In this document: piece after piece, positions 11,118 to 29,935 of the stretch
Position numbering within the stretch: position 1 is the first letter of the stretch
Layout: each line of letters starts with the position of its first letter
NCBI RefSeq assembly: GCF_032854445.1
Contig: NC_088299.1
Span: 10,719,608-10,783,607 of the forward strand
DNA: 64,000 nucleotides
Origin: Liolophura sinensis
Lineage: Eukaryota > Mollusca > Polyplacophora > Chitonida > Chitonidae
Direction: 5' to 3'
Position numbers and translations under genes: made by a program
Notes under the pieces: model-generated
Databases searched by the model: none
What the model was told of the DNA's origin: nothing
The model's input: only the letters and a program-made list of their open reading frames with translations

Positions 11118-12488
11118 ATGTCGAACAACGTCACCGTGACGTCACAACCGTCACCTCAGCTTAAGAACAACTTGGCAATGGCGCGAGAGATGAACCCGGC
11201 TACCATTGACAACGCTATGTGCGAGAGGAAATGGGGGACGCAAATTTGTGGCTGCTTTGAAAATAAAAGACACTGTGAGTGAACCGTAAATGAGTGTGAG
11301 AAAATTACCGAACGAAATGCATTTTAATTGTATTTATTTCTTTTTGTGATTGGTTTTTAACTCAGTACTTAAGAATTATTCGCGTATACGATGATGGTCG
11401 GGTTTATATGAATGGGTGTAACCTAGTAAATCACAGGTGTTAGAATACGTCACACTACTGTCAACCCCATTTGATAGATGGTTGACTTTTCCCCGATGTT
11501 TGCTACCTGCCTATTTCAGGTCAGCTCGGCGCATCACCAATTGCCGCACCTTCCTACGGCCAATAAACACATTTTATACCTCTGATTTTTGTTATTTGCT
11601 TGTTTCATGTCTATTGTCTTTTCTTTGGTCGCCAAATTCCTGTGACCAAAATATGAACATTTCACCTTTGAATTTTGTTATTTGCTTGTTTTCAGGTCTA
11701 TACTCTCTTCCTAGGTCGGCAACTTCCACTGACTAAAACAAGAACAATTTGCCCTTGATTTTTCTTATTGCCAGTTTTCTGGCCTATCCCTTCCTTTGGT
11801 CCTGCACCCTCCTGTCACCAAATATGCACACATCACCTTTGATTTTTGCTACTATTTGTTTTCAGGTCTGCTCGGCACTTTCCTGTGGCCTTGCATGAAA
11901 TGTCACATGGCAAATAGGATCGGGGAATTCCCAGGGGTGGGTTGTCTTGTTCCTGGAGGGCTTTTAGCCATGCGGGTTAAAATTCGGACACTACTGGGAA
12001 TAAAGGTATCTTCAGTGTTAACAATGTTAAATTTTCAAGTCGAAAGAATTACGATCATGATTTTGTCGTTTCAAGTATCGGATGTTACATTAAGTAAAAT
12101 GAAAGCGAGAAAAAGGCTGTTCTTATTTTGCGAAACATGCAAATTCATGGCAGTTATAACAAAACATGTCTAGTTTATTCATATTTGTTATATCAGTTTA
12201 TTCATTATTTGTTATATTGTTCATATGTGTACATCAGGTGAAGCAGCGAGGGCTGGATTCGAAATCACGACTTCACTGGCCAGGGGCCTGGCGGTGACGA
12301 CGACCTCGTGGTTTGATCGTCTGACCCCGACCAATTAAATCTGCCCATACCAGAAAACCGTTGTTGATGTTATTCCAATATCCGGTCTTTTTCAGGGTTC
12401 CATCTGCCAGGACTGTGCTGTGGTGACATTTTGCGAACCATGTGCAGTGTGTCAGATGTCCAGAGAACTCGACAAGATGGGCCTCTGA
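11118..12488 (+). CDS. PLAC8/cornifelin-like Cys-rich protein (three exons, 129 aa)
   Basis: Coding exons are 11118-11274, 11866-12005 and 12396-12488, with donors GTGAGT and GTATCT, acceptors TTTTCAG and TTTTTCAG, and consistent phases (1, then 0). The 129-aa product has a polar N-terminus of about 35 residues, then the PLAC8 pattern: W39, a C-G-C pair, CLLGTF, WPCMKC, PGG before a basic stretch, GSICQDC, and near the end FCEPCAVCQM followed by SREL. Human cornifelin and PLAC8 have this order and this size (about 110-130 aa). Family members are small Cys-rich proteins linked to the cell envelope, membranes or metal/size control; the role here is unknown. The start is the first ATG of an open frame that runs straight into the domain. 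No 5' UTR exon or poly(A) site was identified. Confidence 0.88.
11524..11869 (+). repeat. Intronic tandem array of the gene's own 3' splice region (4 units of about 84-89 bp)
   Basis: Units end at 11612, 11699, 11785 and 11869, in CATGTCT, CAGGTCT, CTGGCCT and CAGGTCT; the last is the true acceptor of exon 2. A further CAGGTCA ends at 11523. Each unit also carries a degraded copy of the first 20 or so bases of exon 2 (compare CTCGGCACTTTCCTGTGG). The array is therefore a duplicated intron/exon boundary. AG is intact at 11520, 11695 and 11865 only. Confidence 0.85.
12236..12336 (-). mobile_element. Probable SINE head fragment (family H)
   Basis: In intron 2 of the PLAC8-like gene. The minus strand reads as a tRNA-like region with GATTTCGAATCC as a B-box-like motif. 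It resembles 31.9-32.1 kb (GGCCAGGGGCCTGGCGGTG here, GGTCAAAGGCCTGATGGTGG there). Weak call. Confidence 0.35.
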
Positions 12489-12584
12489 TCCTAGCGCGAC
12501 CAGCGGGAGATCTTAGAAAAGAGTCTCTGGGCTGACTTTTTTCAACTGTGTACATCTACGACAAAAATCTCCCCCTAGTTTCGT

Positions 12585-13340
12585 GTTCGGTATTGTACAA
12601 ATATGAAACAAATATTTTTTTCGTCGTATGCATGCACATTCGCAACTTGTGCTTTGGACACCTACATGAAGTGGTTGTACAAAAAGTGTCGCTCCACATA
12701 GCGGCAAATGCCAACAGGTACTAGGAGCAGCTGGCCAGCACAGTGGTAAATTATTTACATGTATTTGTGACAAGTGGTCCGAATTGTGGTAAATTACACT
12801 GAAGTATTTAAAGCAGGTGCTTTGCCTTGAAGTGAAAAAAACATGGGTGTATTGGAGACAGATGCTCCGTGCTGTGAAAAAATACACAGCATGTATTTGT
12901 GACAAGTGGTCCGAACTGTGTTAAATTACACTGAAGTATTTAAAGAAGGTGCGTGGCCTTAGTGTGGAAAACATGGGCTTACTGGGGATAGATGCTCCAT
13001 GATGTGGAGAAATACACAGTATGTATTTGGCACAGGTGATTTTCAGTGTGGTAAACTTCATATATGTATTTGGCAAAGATGCTTCGCATTTGAGTAATTT
13101 ACATACATGTGTTTGAACACAACTGCCTCCCATTGAGGTAAATTACATACGTGTACTTGAGCACAAGTGCCTGTCGTTGTGGTAATTACATACGTGTATT
13201 TGAGCACAAGTGCCTCTCACTGTGGTAAATTACATACGTGTATTTGGCACAGACGCTCCAGTTTGAGGCAATCGCTGCATGTGTTTGAGATAAATTCTGC
13301 GATTTGTGGTAAGCTTTTGCGTATATATGAGGCAGGTGAT
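12585..13340. repeat. Degenerate minisatellite with about 44-bp units and a 131-bp higher-order period
   Basis: Units follow the pattern TGTGGTAAATTACATACGTG, TATTTGAGCACAAGTGCCTC. Two consecutive blocks (about 12769-12900 and 12901-13030) are much more like each other than like neighbouring units, giving a three-unit higher-order repeat. The array starts within 100 bp of the PLAC8-like stop codon. Open frames across it are artefacts. Confidence 0.85.
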
Positions 13341-13718
13341 AAGATTGGTGCAATCTTTAGAGAAGAATAACTAAAGCCCTCATGCCAATGGTTTGAATCG
13401 CCATGTTTGCATTATTTGGAATTGCTGCCTAACTGAAATGCGGAGTAAAGCTCAAGTTGATGTGAATTGCTTCTACGAATTGCTTTGGAGATCTTTTCTG
13501 AAAAAAAATGTACGTTGGCTGTGTTGCAACAGAAGGGGCCAATGTCTTTGGGCATTCCTTGAAGAAAACTGGGACGACTCAGAAAAACGTGGTGATGTTG
13601 TAATGCCAAAACTGTTGCCAGCATAGTTTTCAAATTTCTTGAAATCTGTGGAGCAAATGGCTATGTGTAACTTTATTAACGAGTTGTATTTTAGGAGTGT
13701 ACAGAGTGAAGTTTTCTA

Positions 13719-13945
13719 TTCACTCAAAAAAGTGATGAGCTAAATTTGACAGAAAGTCTGTTGTCTCAGTTAGGCTAAAATGTATTCGGTAATTATAGCA
13801 TAACTCTGTGTCGTATTCAACATAACAGTCTGTTCAAATATAATCTTGATGCTGAATATATATGTATGAGGTGTATTTCACAGAATTCATTCCAACGTCA
13901 TTCAAACAACAGACTTTCTGTTAAATTTAACAGATTATTACTATT
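13719..13945. mobile_element. MITE with long terminal inverted repeats, old copy
   Basis: Ends in CACTCAAAAAA...GACAGAAAGTCTGTTGTCT and, inverted, AACAACAGACTTTCTGTTAA. The interior has TTCAACATAACAGTCTGTTC. It matches the better-preserved element at 63.18-63.44 kb. No coding capacity. Confidence 0.7.
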
Positions 13946-14548
13946 ATTTGATAGATGCCGTGACAATCCGTTCTTATTCATTAAACGTGTGAATGCCATC
14001 GGTGACCATCCGGGACATCCGAGACACAATCTATTCACTGACCACAGTGTGTACAATACAATTGGCTTGCGGTTATCCACTGACTAGAATGAACAATCTC
14101 CCCAAGCATTACCGTAATCAGATTGTCGCATGATTTGTGTTTTAAAATAGCATTGACAATGTTTGATAAAGCGTCATGGTGAAACACGTGGTCTATATAT
14201 GCGATTGTTGAAATCATGTCTTATCCCCAAAAACTATCAGTATTTTCGTTATGGGACTGAGTATCTGATGATATGTATACTTTAACTGTTTTGAGCACGA
14301 TATGAGAAATTTATTCAGTTAGGTATATAATTGTTTACTCCCTTCATTTTTTAAATGCTCACAACAACAATTTGCAAGTGGACGAAGTGATAGTACAATA
14401 CAAATAAACAACGTAGCATTGCTGTTGCTTTTTTGTACATGTTGTTTGTTGTCTTCGCCATTCTTCACCATCCTTTTTTGCAAATTACGGATATTTACAT
14501 TATGTTTTTTTTATTTACTGAATTGCGCCATAATCATGGATATGTGAC

Positions 14549-14590
<42 letters not shown>

Positions 14591-16323
14591 TAGTCTTAAA
14601 CGAACGTTAGCCTAGGCAAACGGTTCCGATCGTCGTTGCCCGCTTTAACTTTTGTCACAAAGGCGCCACGAACAGGGAGAATGAGAGAAGGTACAAATTC
14701 GTCATTGAACTCAGATAAGGATAATTGTTGTATTCAAACACATACATTTAGATTAATGAAAGGTACTCCCGGTTTCCTTTTTCATTTTCGGTCACTTACC
14801 AAAGACGATTCGGGCACGACAGTCTTTGTTTTGTTCGCTTTGGCTTGACTACTTACGTTTGAGATGTTTTCGTACATAGAAATAAAGAACAGAAGTATTT
14901 TAATGCAATTTCATCATTTTATCCACTAAACGCTTGTTGATTTCTTACAAGCTGGAATACACATGTACAAATGTCAAACTTTTCATGTTTCACTTGTCGC
15001 CATAAAAATGACAATTTACAGACAATAGTTATCGCGCATTAAATAATTAAGCTAAGGAATTTTAATGAGTGATAAGAAACATTTATTGCCAAAAACATAT
15101 ATATAATTCTCGACCCCTAAACTAAACTCTGCATTTCAGAAATGCATGTAGTTCCAATATCAGGATTTTTTTTACGATGATGGGGCAAGTAGGATACAGT
15201 AGGGCTATTTTTACCTTTCCATTTCGATCTCAAATCCCCTATTGTCCCCCGCATACCATTTGAATGTTCGACTAGCTTGTTATTAAAGAATTTGTCAAAG
15301 GCATAAATTCCACATAAGAGTTTTCATTTTTTTTTTATTGTGTTCACACAATCGGTTATGTTCAATACATATCAAAGTAGACTTTTCCCTGCGTTTCAGG
15401 GCCACCTTGCCCACCTGAACATATAAAATAGTAAACTACATCTACTAAATGTCAAAATGTGAATATATATAAATTAAAATCTACCTGGATCTAACTTCTA
15501 ACAGATTAGAAACAAAGAATGTAGGCCTGTGTTTAACTTCTCTCTGGACGAGATATAACTTGCATGTAAATGTACGAGTCATATACATTATTTAGTATTT
15601 TGTAGTTTTACGTGAGTCCTGTTCTTACATAGTTCAATGAGAAAGTCTGTCTGGGACACAAAGTCTAAGTCGCATTAAAAAGATCGTTTTATGCTATGAC
15701 ACTACAGTGCTCGTGTATGATATGCATATACCTAAGGGACTATGAACACAGATACACCGAAACGTGAGATGTAGTATATAAGTAAAAACAGAAGAGTTCA
15801 TGGCCTTGTACCGCTTAGTTAGAGGCCTGAAAGAGCTACAAGAGTTTCGCGTTCAAAAATCCCTGTGATGGTAAACTTTATGTGTACAAAGGCACACTTA
15901 AGTTATTATGTACAAGCAATAACGTTACAAATTTATAGGTAGAGTATTCATTCATCTTATTCATTCTACACCGCCTGAAAACAGGTCCCAATGTCGTTAT
16001 GGTTACAATTATGTCTCCATAACTACAGGTAGGCCTATTATATGATAGGCCTGATATATGGTTTGCCTATTATATGATAAACCTGTCCGCGAAGCGACCA
16101 ATGCTTGATCTGTATCTTTGTTGTAAACTCCATGACAGCAATAATATAAATATTCCAACTCAAAATTCTTAGGCCAGTTTTGGATTTTGCACAAAAATCT
16201 TAAAGTCTCAAAAAAAAAATGTTTACAAAGAAAAATATTTTTGTGAAAGACGAGGCCATGGCCACGCGAAAAAGAACAATAATAACAATCGGCCTTCTCT
16301 ACCTCCATCCAGCTTGACGCAGA
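13946..16323. other. Gene-poor intergenic stretch
   Basis: AT-rich sequence with an (ATTT)n tract at 14550-14584 and no exon, RNA gene or element I can support. The right end probably overlaps the 3' UTR or downstream flank of GC1. Confidence 0.5.
14550..14584. repeat. (TTTA)n simple repeat
   Basis: About nine perfect tetranucleotide units. Such tracts form the A-rich tails of SINEs in this window, but no SINE body adjoins it here. Confidence 0.9.
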
Positions 16324-16329
16324 TTTATT
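16324..16329 (-). promoter_or_regulatory. Candidate poly(A) signal of GC1
   Basis: TTTATT on the plus strand is AATAAA on the coding strand, about 270 nt beyond the GC1 stop codon. Distance and motif are suitable. There is no transcript evidence. Confidence 0.4.
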
Positions 16330-16598
16330 CATCTTAACTTTATTTTGCCCCTTGTAAACATTAAAACAACTTTTTACGTTTGACATTTAACCATAAAATC
16401 TCTCTTCCAATTCATACAAATATTAGGCTAGACTACCGGTACTTGTAATTTGTATCACGTATAGGTCTAGTCTACGAGCTTTTTTCTTTCTACATTTAAT
16501 AATGGTAGCCTTCTCTAAGTTCCATTACAGTGTCCGGTCCGACATCGTCAGGGTACTCTGCTATAGGACCGGATTCAATTGTGTCAAGTACGACATCG

Positions 16599-23489
<6,891 letters not shown>

Positions 23490-23490
23490 G

Positions 23491-23511
23491 TCATTCACGG
23501 GCTTCTGTCAT
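23491..23511 (-). promoter_or_regulatory. Upstream ORF of GC1 (six codons plus stop)
   Basis: ATG at 23511-23509 opens a six-codon frame that stops at TGA 23493-23491. A single base separates this TGA from the GC1 start ATG. The layout suits termination-reinitiation or start-site control. It assumes the mRNA begins upstream of 23511 without an intervening splice. Confidence 0.5.
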
Positions 23512-24835
23512 TTCAGATACTCCTCAAATATGTCCTTATGTTCCCATAGAAACCAAGCCGTCACATAGCAACCGTTTCTACATGCTTCTGACGATAACAT
23601 TCATTAAAATTCCTGGGGACACAATTATGCAGTTGAGATTAAAGTTACGCTCCAACCATATCCACGTTTCGCGTTTTCATCCAATTAGCGCATTCCTGAT
23701 GTCCTTCCATTGCTTATGATGCTGAGGTAGTTAATATAAATAAAATCCTCATCCATTGTCAGCTGATTAACTGGTGTGCCACAACTCTTGGTGGTTAAGC
23801 GACACCAATTTTTTGTGTTTAACGGGCGAGACTTAAAAAAAAAAGCAAAAATGTAAAAAAAAAAAAAATGAAAATACACCTTTTTATTTTGTCCCGTTTA
23901 GTGCTTTGGATGATTTTCCCGTTCTTCTAAGGCTTTCTGATCATATAAATATGTCTTCAACAGGAAAAATTGCCCAGATAGTCCACATTTTCCACAGAGA
24001 CAATGATTTATTTTTACTGTTATACCTTCCTCCCATCACCAAAAAAAGATTTATTCTGTCCGTAAAACAACAATTAGTGTTGTTGTGGCATTAAGGCGCT
24101 ATACATCCTGGTGGATTTTATACATTGCAAACACATAAATATCCATTTTTCATCCTGCCGTCAGAATTTATTATCACATGAGCAAGACTTCAGTCTTAAC
24201 TATCAACTGCTTTTTAACTCATAAATCTCTGTGAAACTGCAAAATGTAAATCGCTTTTCCTTAATTTTGGAAACATTTTAAAAGCTGTAGAGAATACAGA
24301 GGCTTGTTTCTTAAGACCATCTCTTTTAGGGTACTCGTCAATAATTTCGAACAAGATAAAGTTATATAATATATAATCAGTCTGGCAGGTTTTTCCATAG
24401 TGAAAAAGAAATGAGATTAATCAATAATAAATGACAAAATGGAAAGTGTTCCCGCCTGAAGTAATTATGGGTTAAGCCGTGCAGACTTTTGTTCAATTCT
24501 TGACTTTGCAATGGCCTATTGTGAACAAACTGTCAACACATTTCTCATGTATTGCAAGAGAACAATAGCTAATACAGCTAGGACCTGAGTCGCAATTCGC
24601 TCTTGAAATGTACCCCTTTAAATAAGTAAGTTACTTTATATGTTACAAACTACATGAAAAGACTGCTATCTTAGATCAGATTTTAAGATTGCGCAATATT
24701 ATTTATTTGTTTATATTTATTTGTGTTGTGAAATTTCTTTAACGGTAATTGAAAATTAAAGGCTCTGGGTTAATCCATGCAGCTTTCCTGTGTTTATATG
24801 CCTCCTTTTTGCCACGGGAATGAGCGAGTAAGTGA

Positions 24836-25176
24836 GTGCTTGGAGTTTAACGTCGTACTTAACAATTTTTCAGTCACAGGACGACGAAGGAATCCTAAGA
24901 GTGCATGTAATGTGCCTCCTTGTTGCAGGACGGATTTCCACCGCTATTTTATCTAGCGCTGCTTCGCTGAGACGCCTTACCGAAGGCAAATAAGCCGCCC
25001 CGACCGAACCATTATACCGATACGGGTCAACCAGTCGTTGCACTATCCCCTTAATGCTGAACGCCAAGCAAGGAACTTACATCTTAGGTCTTAGGATCTG
25101 ACTCGACATAGGATTGACCCTGGATCTTGCGCTCCCGAAGCGGACGCCCTATCAAGAGTGCTATCGGGGCCGGTCA
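24836..25176 (-). mobile_element. tRNA-derived SINE, family B, near full length
   Basis: Minus strand: tRNA-like head (GGCCCCGATAGCACTCTTGA), then GACTGGTTGACCCGTATCGG, GGCGGCTTATTTGCCTTCGG, GGTGGAAATCCGTCCTGC. The 3' tail reads GACTGAAAAATTGTTAAGTA, CGACGTTAAACTCC and ends in CACT repeats. The head resembles a tRNA promoter with A and B boxes, and the tail presumably recruits a partner LINE. Resembles V-SINE-like molluscan families; the family name is not certain. Confidence 0.85.
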
Positions 25177-25398
25177 GCAAGGGCATGGAGGGAGCGTGAA
25201 AAAATGTAGAGTTGCAATGATACATGTAAATTTTTGAATCCATCCGTTTTGTTGATGCTTGTCTATATTCATTGTTATGAATATAATAATCAGTAGCTGA
25301 CACCCTCTATAGTCAGGTCGCGAAGCGTCCTATGCTTATTTGCTCTTTTTATTGTTTACATGCTTTGGGGAATGGAATAGAGGTTTACGTAGTTGTCC

Positions 25399-25435
25399 CC
25401 CTCCCCCCCCCCCCCCTCACACACACACACACACT
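25399..25435. repeat. Poly-C followed by (CA)n
   Basis: About 16 C with one T, then eight or so CA units. Likely length-variable. Confidence 0.85.
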
Positions 25436-26073
25436 TCCCCCTTAGCCACATTCCATTACACCTATGGGGCAACTCCCGGAACGTTGTCGCAACTCTTTAG
25501 TCAAAACACCTGGAATAATTAACTCGCTTGGTCGCGTTAGAGAATGTGCGCGTAGAATATTTAATTTACAGCATTTATGGAAATTTATGTGATGACATCG
25601 AAGACACCATGCAGCTTCTGCGGCCTGACCAATCACGGCGGAATGTTTTGTGTATTCCTTTCATGATTGGCTGGCCAAAGCGTTGACCTTTCCGGAAACA
25701 GTCCAGATTTCAATACATTCAGCACCTAGTGAGAATCATAAGCTAAATTATATTCTAAAACTTTTGTTGCCTTTGATCTCACTCTTGCTGCGATCCTTTC
25801 TTACAAACCTGTGAATGTAGCATAACAACCATGCATGTCTTGTCAGCATTTTTGTATTCTTCCTCTGCTAAACTCTTGCTCCGTAGATAACCGAATTAGC
25901 ATTGTTGCGGTTTGATTTCTTTGAACTTTGTTCGTTAAATAAGAAATTTTCTTTACACTTTATTTTTGGAACCTATATTCTAAAAATGTAAGGGTCGTGT
26001 ATCGATGGCAATACATTTGAGTTCCACACTGTCGTTGCATATTATGGACAGAGTGTTTACGATCTTAATGCTT

Positions 26074-26275
26074 TATTTTGTCTCGCGGACCAATTTACGA
26101 TCTTTCTCTTTCTGCTTTGTTTCGTCCCACGCACCAGTTTACGATTTTTCTGTTTCTGGTTTGTTTCGTTCAACGGGCCAGTTTACGATCTTTCTGTTTC
26201 TGTTTTGTTTGGTAACGTAGACCAGTTTAAGATCCCCTTATTTCTACCTGGTTTCGTCACGCGGTCCACAAAATT
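26074..26275. repeat. Tandem repeat of about 58 bp, 3.5 copies
   Basis: Unit: TTTGTTTCGTCCCACGCACC, AGTTTACGATCTTTCTGTTT, CTG. Copies are diverged. About 110 bp before the 42-bp array. Confidence 0.8.
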
Positions 26276-26388
26276 TCTCCTATGTTTTAATTTTAATTTT
26301 TTTTGGCAAAGGAATTAAAAAAATATGGCCGATTTATGTCTCAAGCATCATATAAACACTTCAAATCGTTTAACTCTTCACCGAATCG

Positions 26389-26640
26389 ACGCATGTTTAA
26401 CACGCACTGTCATGTATCATCCCACCATTGACACATGTTTAACACGCACTGCCATGTATCATTCCACCATTGACACATGTTTAACACGCACTGCCATGTA
26501 TCATCCCACCATTGACACATGTTTAACACGCACTGCCATGTATCATCCCACCATTGACACATGTTTAACACGCACTGCCATGTATCATCCCACCATTGAC
26601 ACATGTTTAACACGCACTGCCATGTATCATCTCACCATTA
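26389..26640. repeat. 42-bp minisatellite, exactly six units
   Basis: Unit: ACACATGTTTAACACGCACT, GCCATGTATCATCCCACCAT, TG. The six units fill 252 bp with only single-base differences. Since 42 is divisible by 3, both strands give a 14-residue peptide repeat; this is a by-product of unit length. The last unit runs straight into a SINE A 3' half (see findings). Confidence 0.95.
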
Positions 26641-26700
26641 TGCTGGCAGCGGTTTTACAAGTGAAATATTCTTGAGTATAGGGTAAAACAAGTGTTGGAG
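26628..26700 (+). mobile_element. SINE family A, 3' end only
   Basis: CACCATTATGCTGGCAGC, AAGTGAAATATTCTTGAGTA, GGGTAAAACAAG. The 5' side merges with the 42-bp array. Confidence 0.75.
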
Positions 26701-27897
26701 AATTCGGCCCGTGGTCTGCTCAAGACCACTATATGAAAATCACACATATAACGACAACTGTCTCCTGCGCCAGGAGAATTTGACAAAGGCGATTTACTTT
26801 GATTTCCATTAATTAATAGGACGTTTTTTTTAAAAAAAGCAAAGACAGTTTGTTCTGTAATTCATTTATTTGGTCTAGAGTAATGGAGGTTTTAAACTGC
26901 CCCTGAATAGTGTTAGTTTCTAACACACATTCATGTTTCGATTTAGTGTTCAGGTCGAAATATTAAAATACATTACTTTTAATTAAGGCGATTATTTTGC
27001 AAACACCACTAAGACGATGTGACATCAACACAGTAGCACAAAATGATTGGATAATTACAGTGACAACAGGTATGTTGCAGAATTTCAATCAACATACCAA
27101 CTCGACATCGTGCCTAACTGCAAACTCCAGTACCTGTGGTCACCCCTACCCGCACTCATTCCCTATACCCTTGTGACCTACCCCCTGTAAAGGTACTCAG
27201 TGCATCAATGCACCACGATGTAATGAAGTCCAGCTTAATACTTAATAATACGAAATACCCGATACCTGTAACAACTACCCACGTACCGGTATTAATTTGA
27301 TTCCGTTAATTAATCTCCCCGTGTTAACCGCAGGTGAATTGCCACTATCTCTGAGTTCCGTGTTATTCTGCCAGAGACTGTAAATGATGCATTCCATGCA
27401 TGACTCATGAGACCTTTAGATCAAAGTTACAAACTCAACTTGTAATTAATTGTGGTTGGAAGTTACAAGTTGCAACTTATAATTTCGAACTAAAGCTCTC
27501 TAGTATTAGTTTGCTGAGGCGTGTTAAACTTCATTACGTTTAAACTGTGTGAATCAAGTGACTAAAAGCTTTTCCCAAACGTCAGTGGCTTAACTCCCGT
27601 CATCAAGTTGACAAATTCTTAAGTTATTATTTATTTTAACAATATGATTATTAAATACATAAAATCCCTGAGTTATGATGACACCACGAGATGAAGAATT
27701 GTATCAGTTGAGTCCTTGCCAAAACCAGTAAATGAGTAAACCAGATATCAATATATTTATATATTTTTGGTGGTTATTAAACTCGAAATATATGTGTAAC
27801 AGGAATTATCATGCTGTAAGAAATAGCGACGGAACATGCTAATTATGTTATCTAAACACGACCTTATGCGTAGACGCCTCATATGTCTCAGAAATCA

Positions 27898-28030
27898 GAT
27901 TATTTATTTATTTAATTATTTGATGGGTGTTTTACTCCGCACTCAAGAATACTTCTCTTATACGAAGGCGGTCAGCATAATGGCGGATGGAACAGGAAAG
28001 ATCCCGGTTGAAACCCACAACCGACAGACC
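27898..28030 (-). mobile_element. SINE family A, 5'-truncated
   Basis: TTATTTATTTAATTATTTGA, GGTGTTTTACTCCGCACTCA, GAATACTTCTCTTATACGA, CAGCATAATGGCGGATGG. Confidence 0.8.
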
Positions 28031-28689
28031 CAAAAAAAAAAATCCAGCTTTGATAGCAGCAGCGGAAGAAAAGCGTAAAATGTTAAACCATCGGTATCGA
28101 CTACATGTAAATGACTTTTCATCAACCATCCATCAACGGTTTTCTGTTGCAAACGAGACTATCCAGTTGTTCTTTTGTCAACTGTATACATTATGAGTGA
28201 CATGTAGGATTTAATACAGCGTTGACATGTAATGCGTTCACGTAAATGCATAGGTATGTTAAAAGATATATTCTTTGGCCCCTTTGTCTTAGTCAGCCCG
28301 AAATGGCCCGAAATTGCTTCTATGACATGACTATATTACCTATATAATTCTTCCTAAACTAGGGTGTTTTGGCTTGCTACTATTTAAATTGCGAAAAATC
28401 CATATTTGCTAATGAAATCAAATTTTCTGTATTTACCAGGTATAATTGCCTTTCATTATTAGAGCGTGTCCAGGTAAGATTTTGGGACATAGATGTACGT
28501 ACCTCAAATTCTATAGCTGTTTTCAACCGATTTTTAGACCTTTTATGGCTGGAGGATAGTATACTCAGAAACCCCAATTCCGAATCCCTACAGCTGACGA
28601 CGGAACCGAAGCTTGTTCAATGCCATCCTCGGGTCACGAAATTTCTGAATTTCCCTGCCCCTGTTGTTCTCGAGGCACTGGTGGCAAAA

Positions 28690-28965
28690 ATTTATATATT
28701 TATTTATTTATTTATTTATTTATTTATTTGAGTGGTGTTTTACTCAAGAATATTTCACTTACACGACCTCGGCCAACATTAAGGTAGGACAAAATCGGCC
28801 AGAGTCCGTGGAAAGCTCACGACAATCCGCAGGTTTCTGACAGACCTTTCCACATGCGACGAGAGAGGAAACCAGCATTAGCTGGACTTGAACTCACAGC
28901 TAGGTACTCTTGTGTCATTGTGCTGTGCTAGCACTCTAACTATTAAGATACGAGGGTCCCAAGTA
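28690..28965 (-). mobile_element. SINE family A, near full length
   Basis: (TTTA)n tail, TGTTTTACTCAAGAATATTT, CCGCAGGTTTCTGACAGACC, GAACTCACAGCTAGG and the tRNA-like head up to GGGTCCC. Body changes are many, so the copy is old. Confidence 0.85.
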
Positions 28966-29720
28966 GCATTATAAAATTATTGTGTCAGCCTATAGAACTC
29001 TTCAGGTTGTCTTGAACATGAAGATCGTTGGAGATCATTTCATTCTGTGAAAACAGTGCACAGATTAAGGTCGAATTATACGTTTCAATAATCTAAAAGA
29101 GTTCGCCATTTACTTCAGATTCCCGGTTTCGGTTTCTTTCACCGATGAAATTCCTCAATGACAAATAAGGGAATTGTAATCTTCATTGTGGTATTGACAA
29201 AGAACCCAGAGCGTCTATCGTTACTACGCTTTTTGCATCCAGTATACATACATTTCAGTTACACGAATCAACATTTAGTATATTCAAAAATTAAATCTCA
29301 AGTTAATGGCTTGACATTGAATACATGTAGTTCGTTTTGAAACATGCAGGCATGCACCCAAACAAGCACCCCGTCCATTATCTGCATTTCAACGAATCAT
29401 TAACAATATTTTGACGTACATCGAGTTACAATATCGTTCAGTTGAAGTCATTATGAGCACAAAGGTTGTGATTTTATACAGTTTGTATAAATGAATAATT
29501 ATGCATAAATTGGTAATGAAATCGAAATGTTTTACCCATAATTCATTTCTGGAGAAAAACAGTATGGCAACGGTCATATTAGTCCTTAACCGCTGAGTAA
29601 CATGAACTTGTCAAAATCTTGCAGTCCTAAATCTTACAACCTCTTAGCTGTATGGCGTACAGCCTCACTTATGCTACTGTGTTACCGTGGATATCCCATC
29701 AGTCAGCCAGGCTGTGCACT

Positions 29721-29935
29721 TGGAATAATTCACCTATACAACTGCGACAAGCATTACAGTGGGAGGAAACCGGACAGAGCCCGGGGAAACTCACGACCAT
29801 TGGCAGGTTGCTCGCAGACCTTCCCACGTGCGGCCGGTGAGGAAGCCAGCGTGAACTGGGCTTGAACTCACAGCGACCGCATTGGTAAGAGGCTCCGCGC
29901 TAACCACCTCGACCAAAGAGGCCCCTTTGTCACAT
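29721..29935 (-). mobile_element. SINE family A, 3'-truncated
   Basis: Starts near the TATA(C)AAC position and continues with GGGAGGAAACCGGACAGAGC, CATTGGCAGGTTGCTCGCAG, TTGAACTCACAGCGACCGCA to AGAGGCCCC. Confidence 0.8.

Noticed and set aside
10882-11139. Hydrophobic small ORF upstream of the PLAC8-like gene
   Set aside because: It is largely a minus-strand family C repeat; other copies do not keep this frame.
16009-16386. 125-codon minus-strand ORF downstream of GC1
   Set aside because: Low-complexity composition, no family resemblance, and it lies in the probable 3' UTR/flank.
26325-26675. Peptide with a 14-residue repeat on both strands
   Set aside because: Direct product of the 42-bp minisatellite; no start context or neighbours.
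28369-28731. 120-codon plus-strand ORF
   Set aside because: The end is the (TTTA)n tail of a SINE, and the rest has no recognisable motif or splice context.
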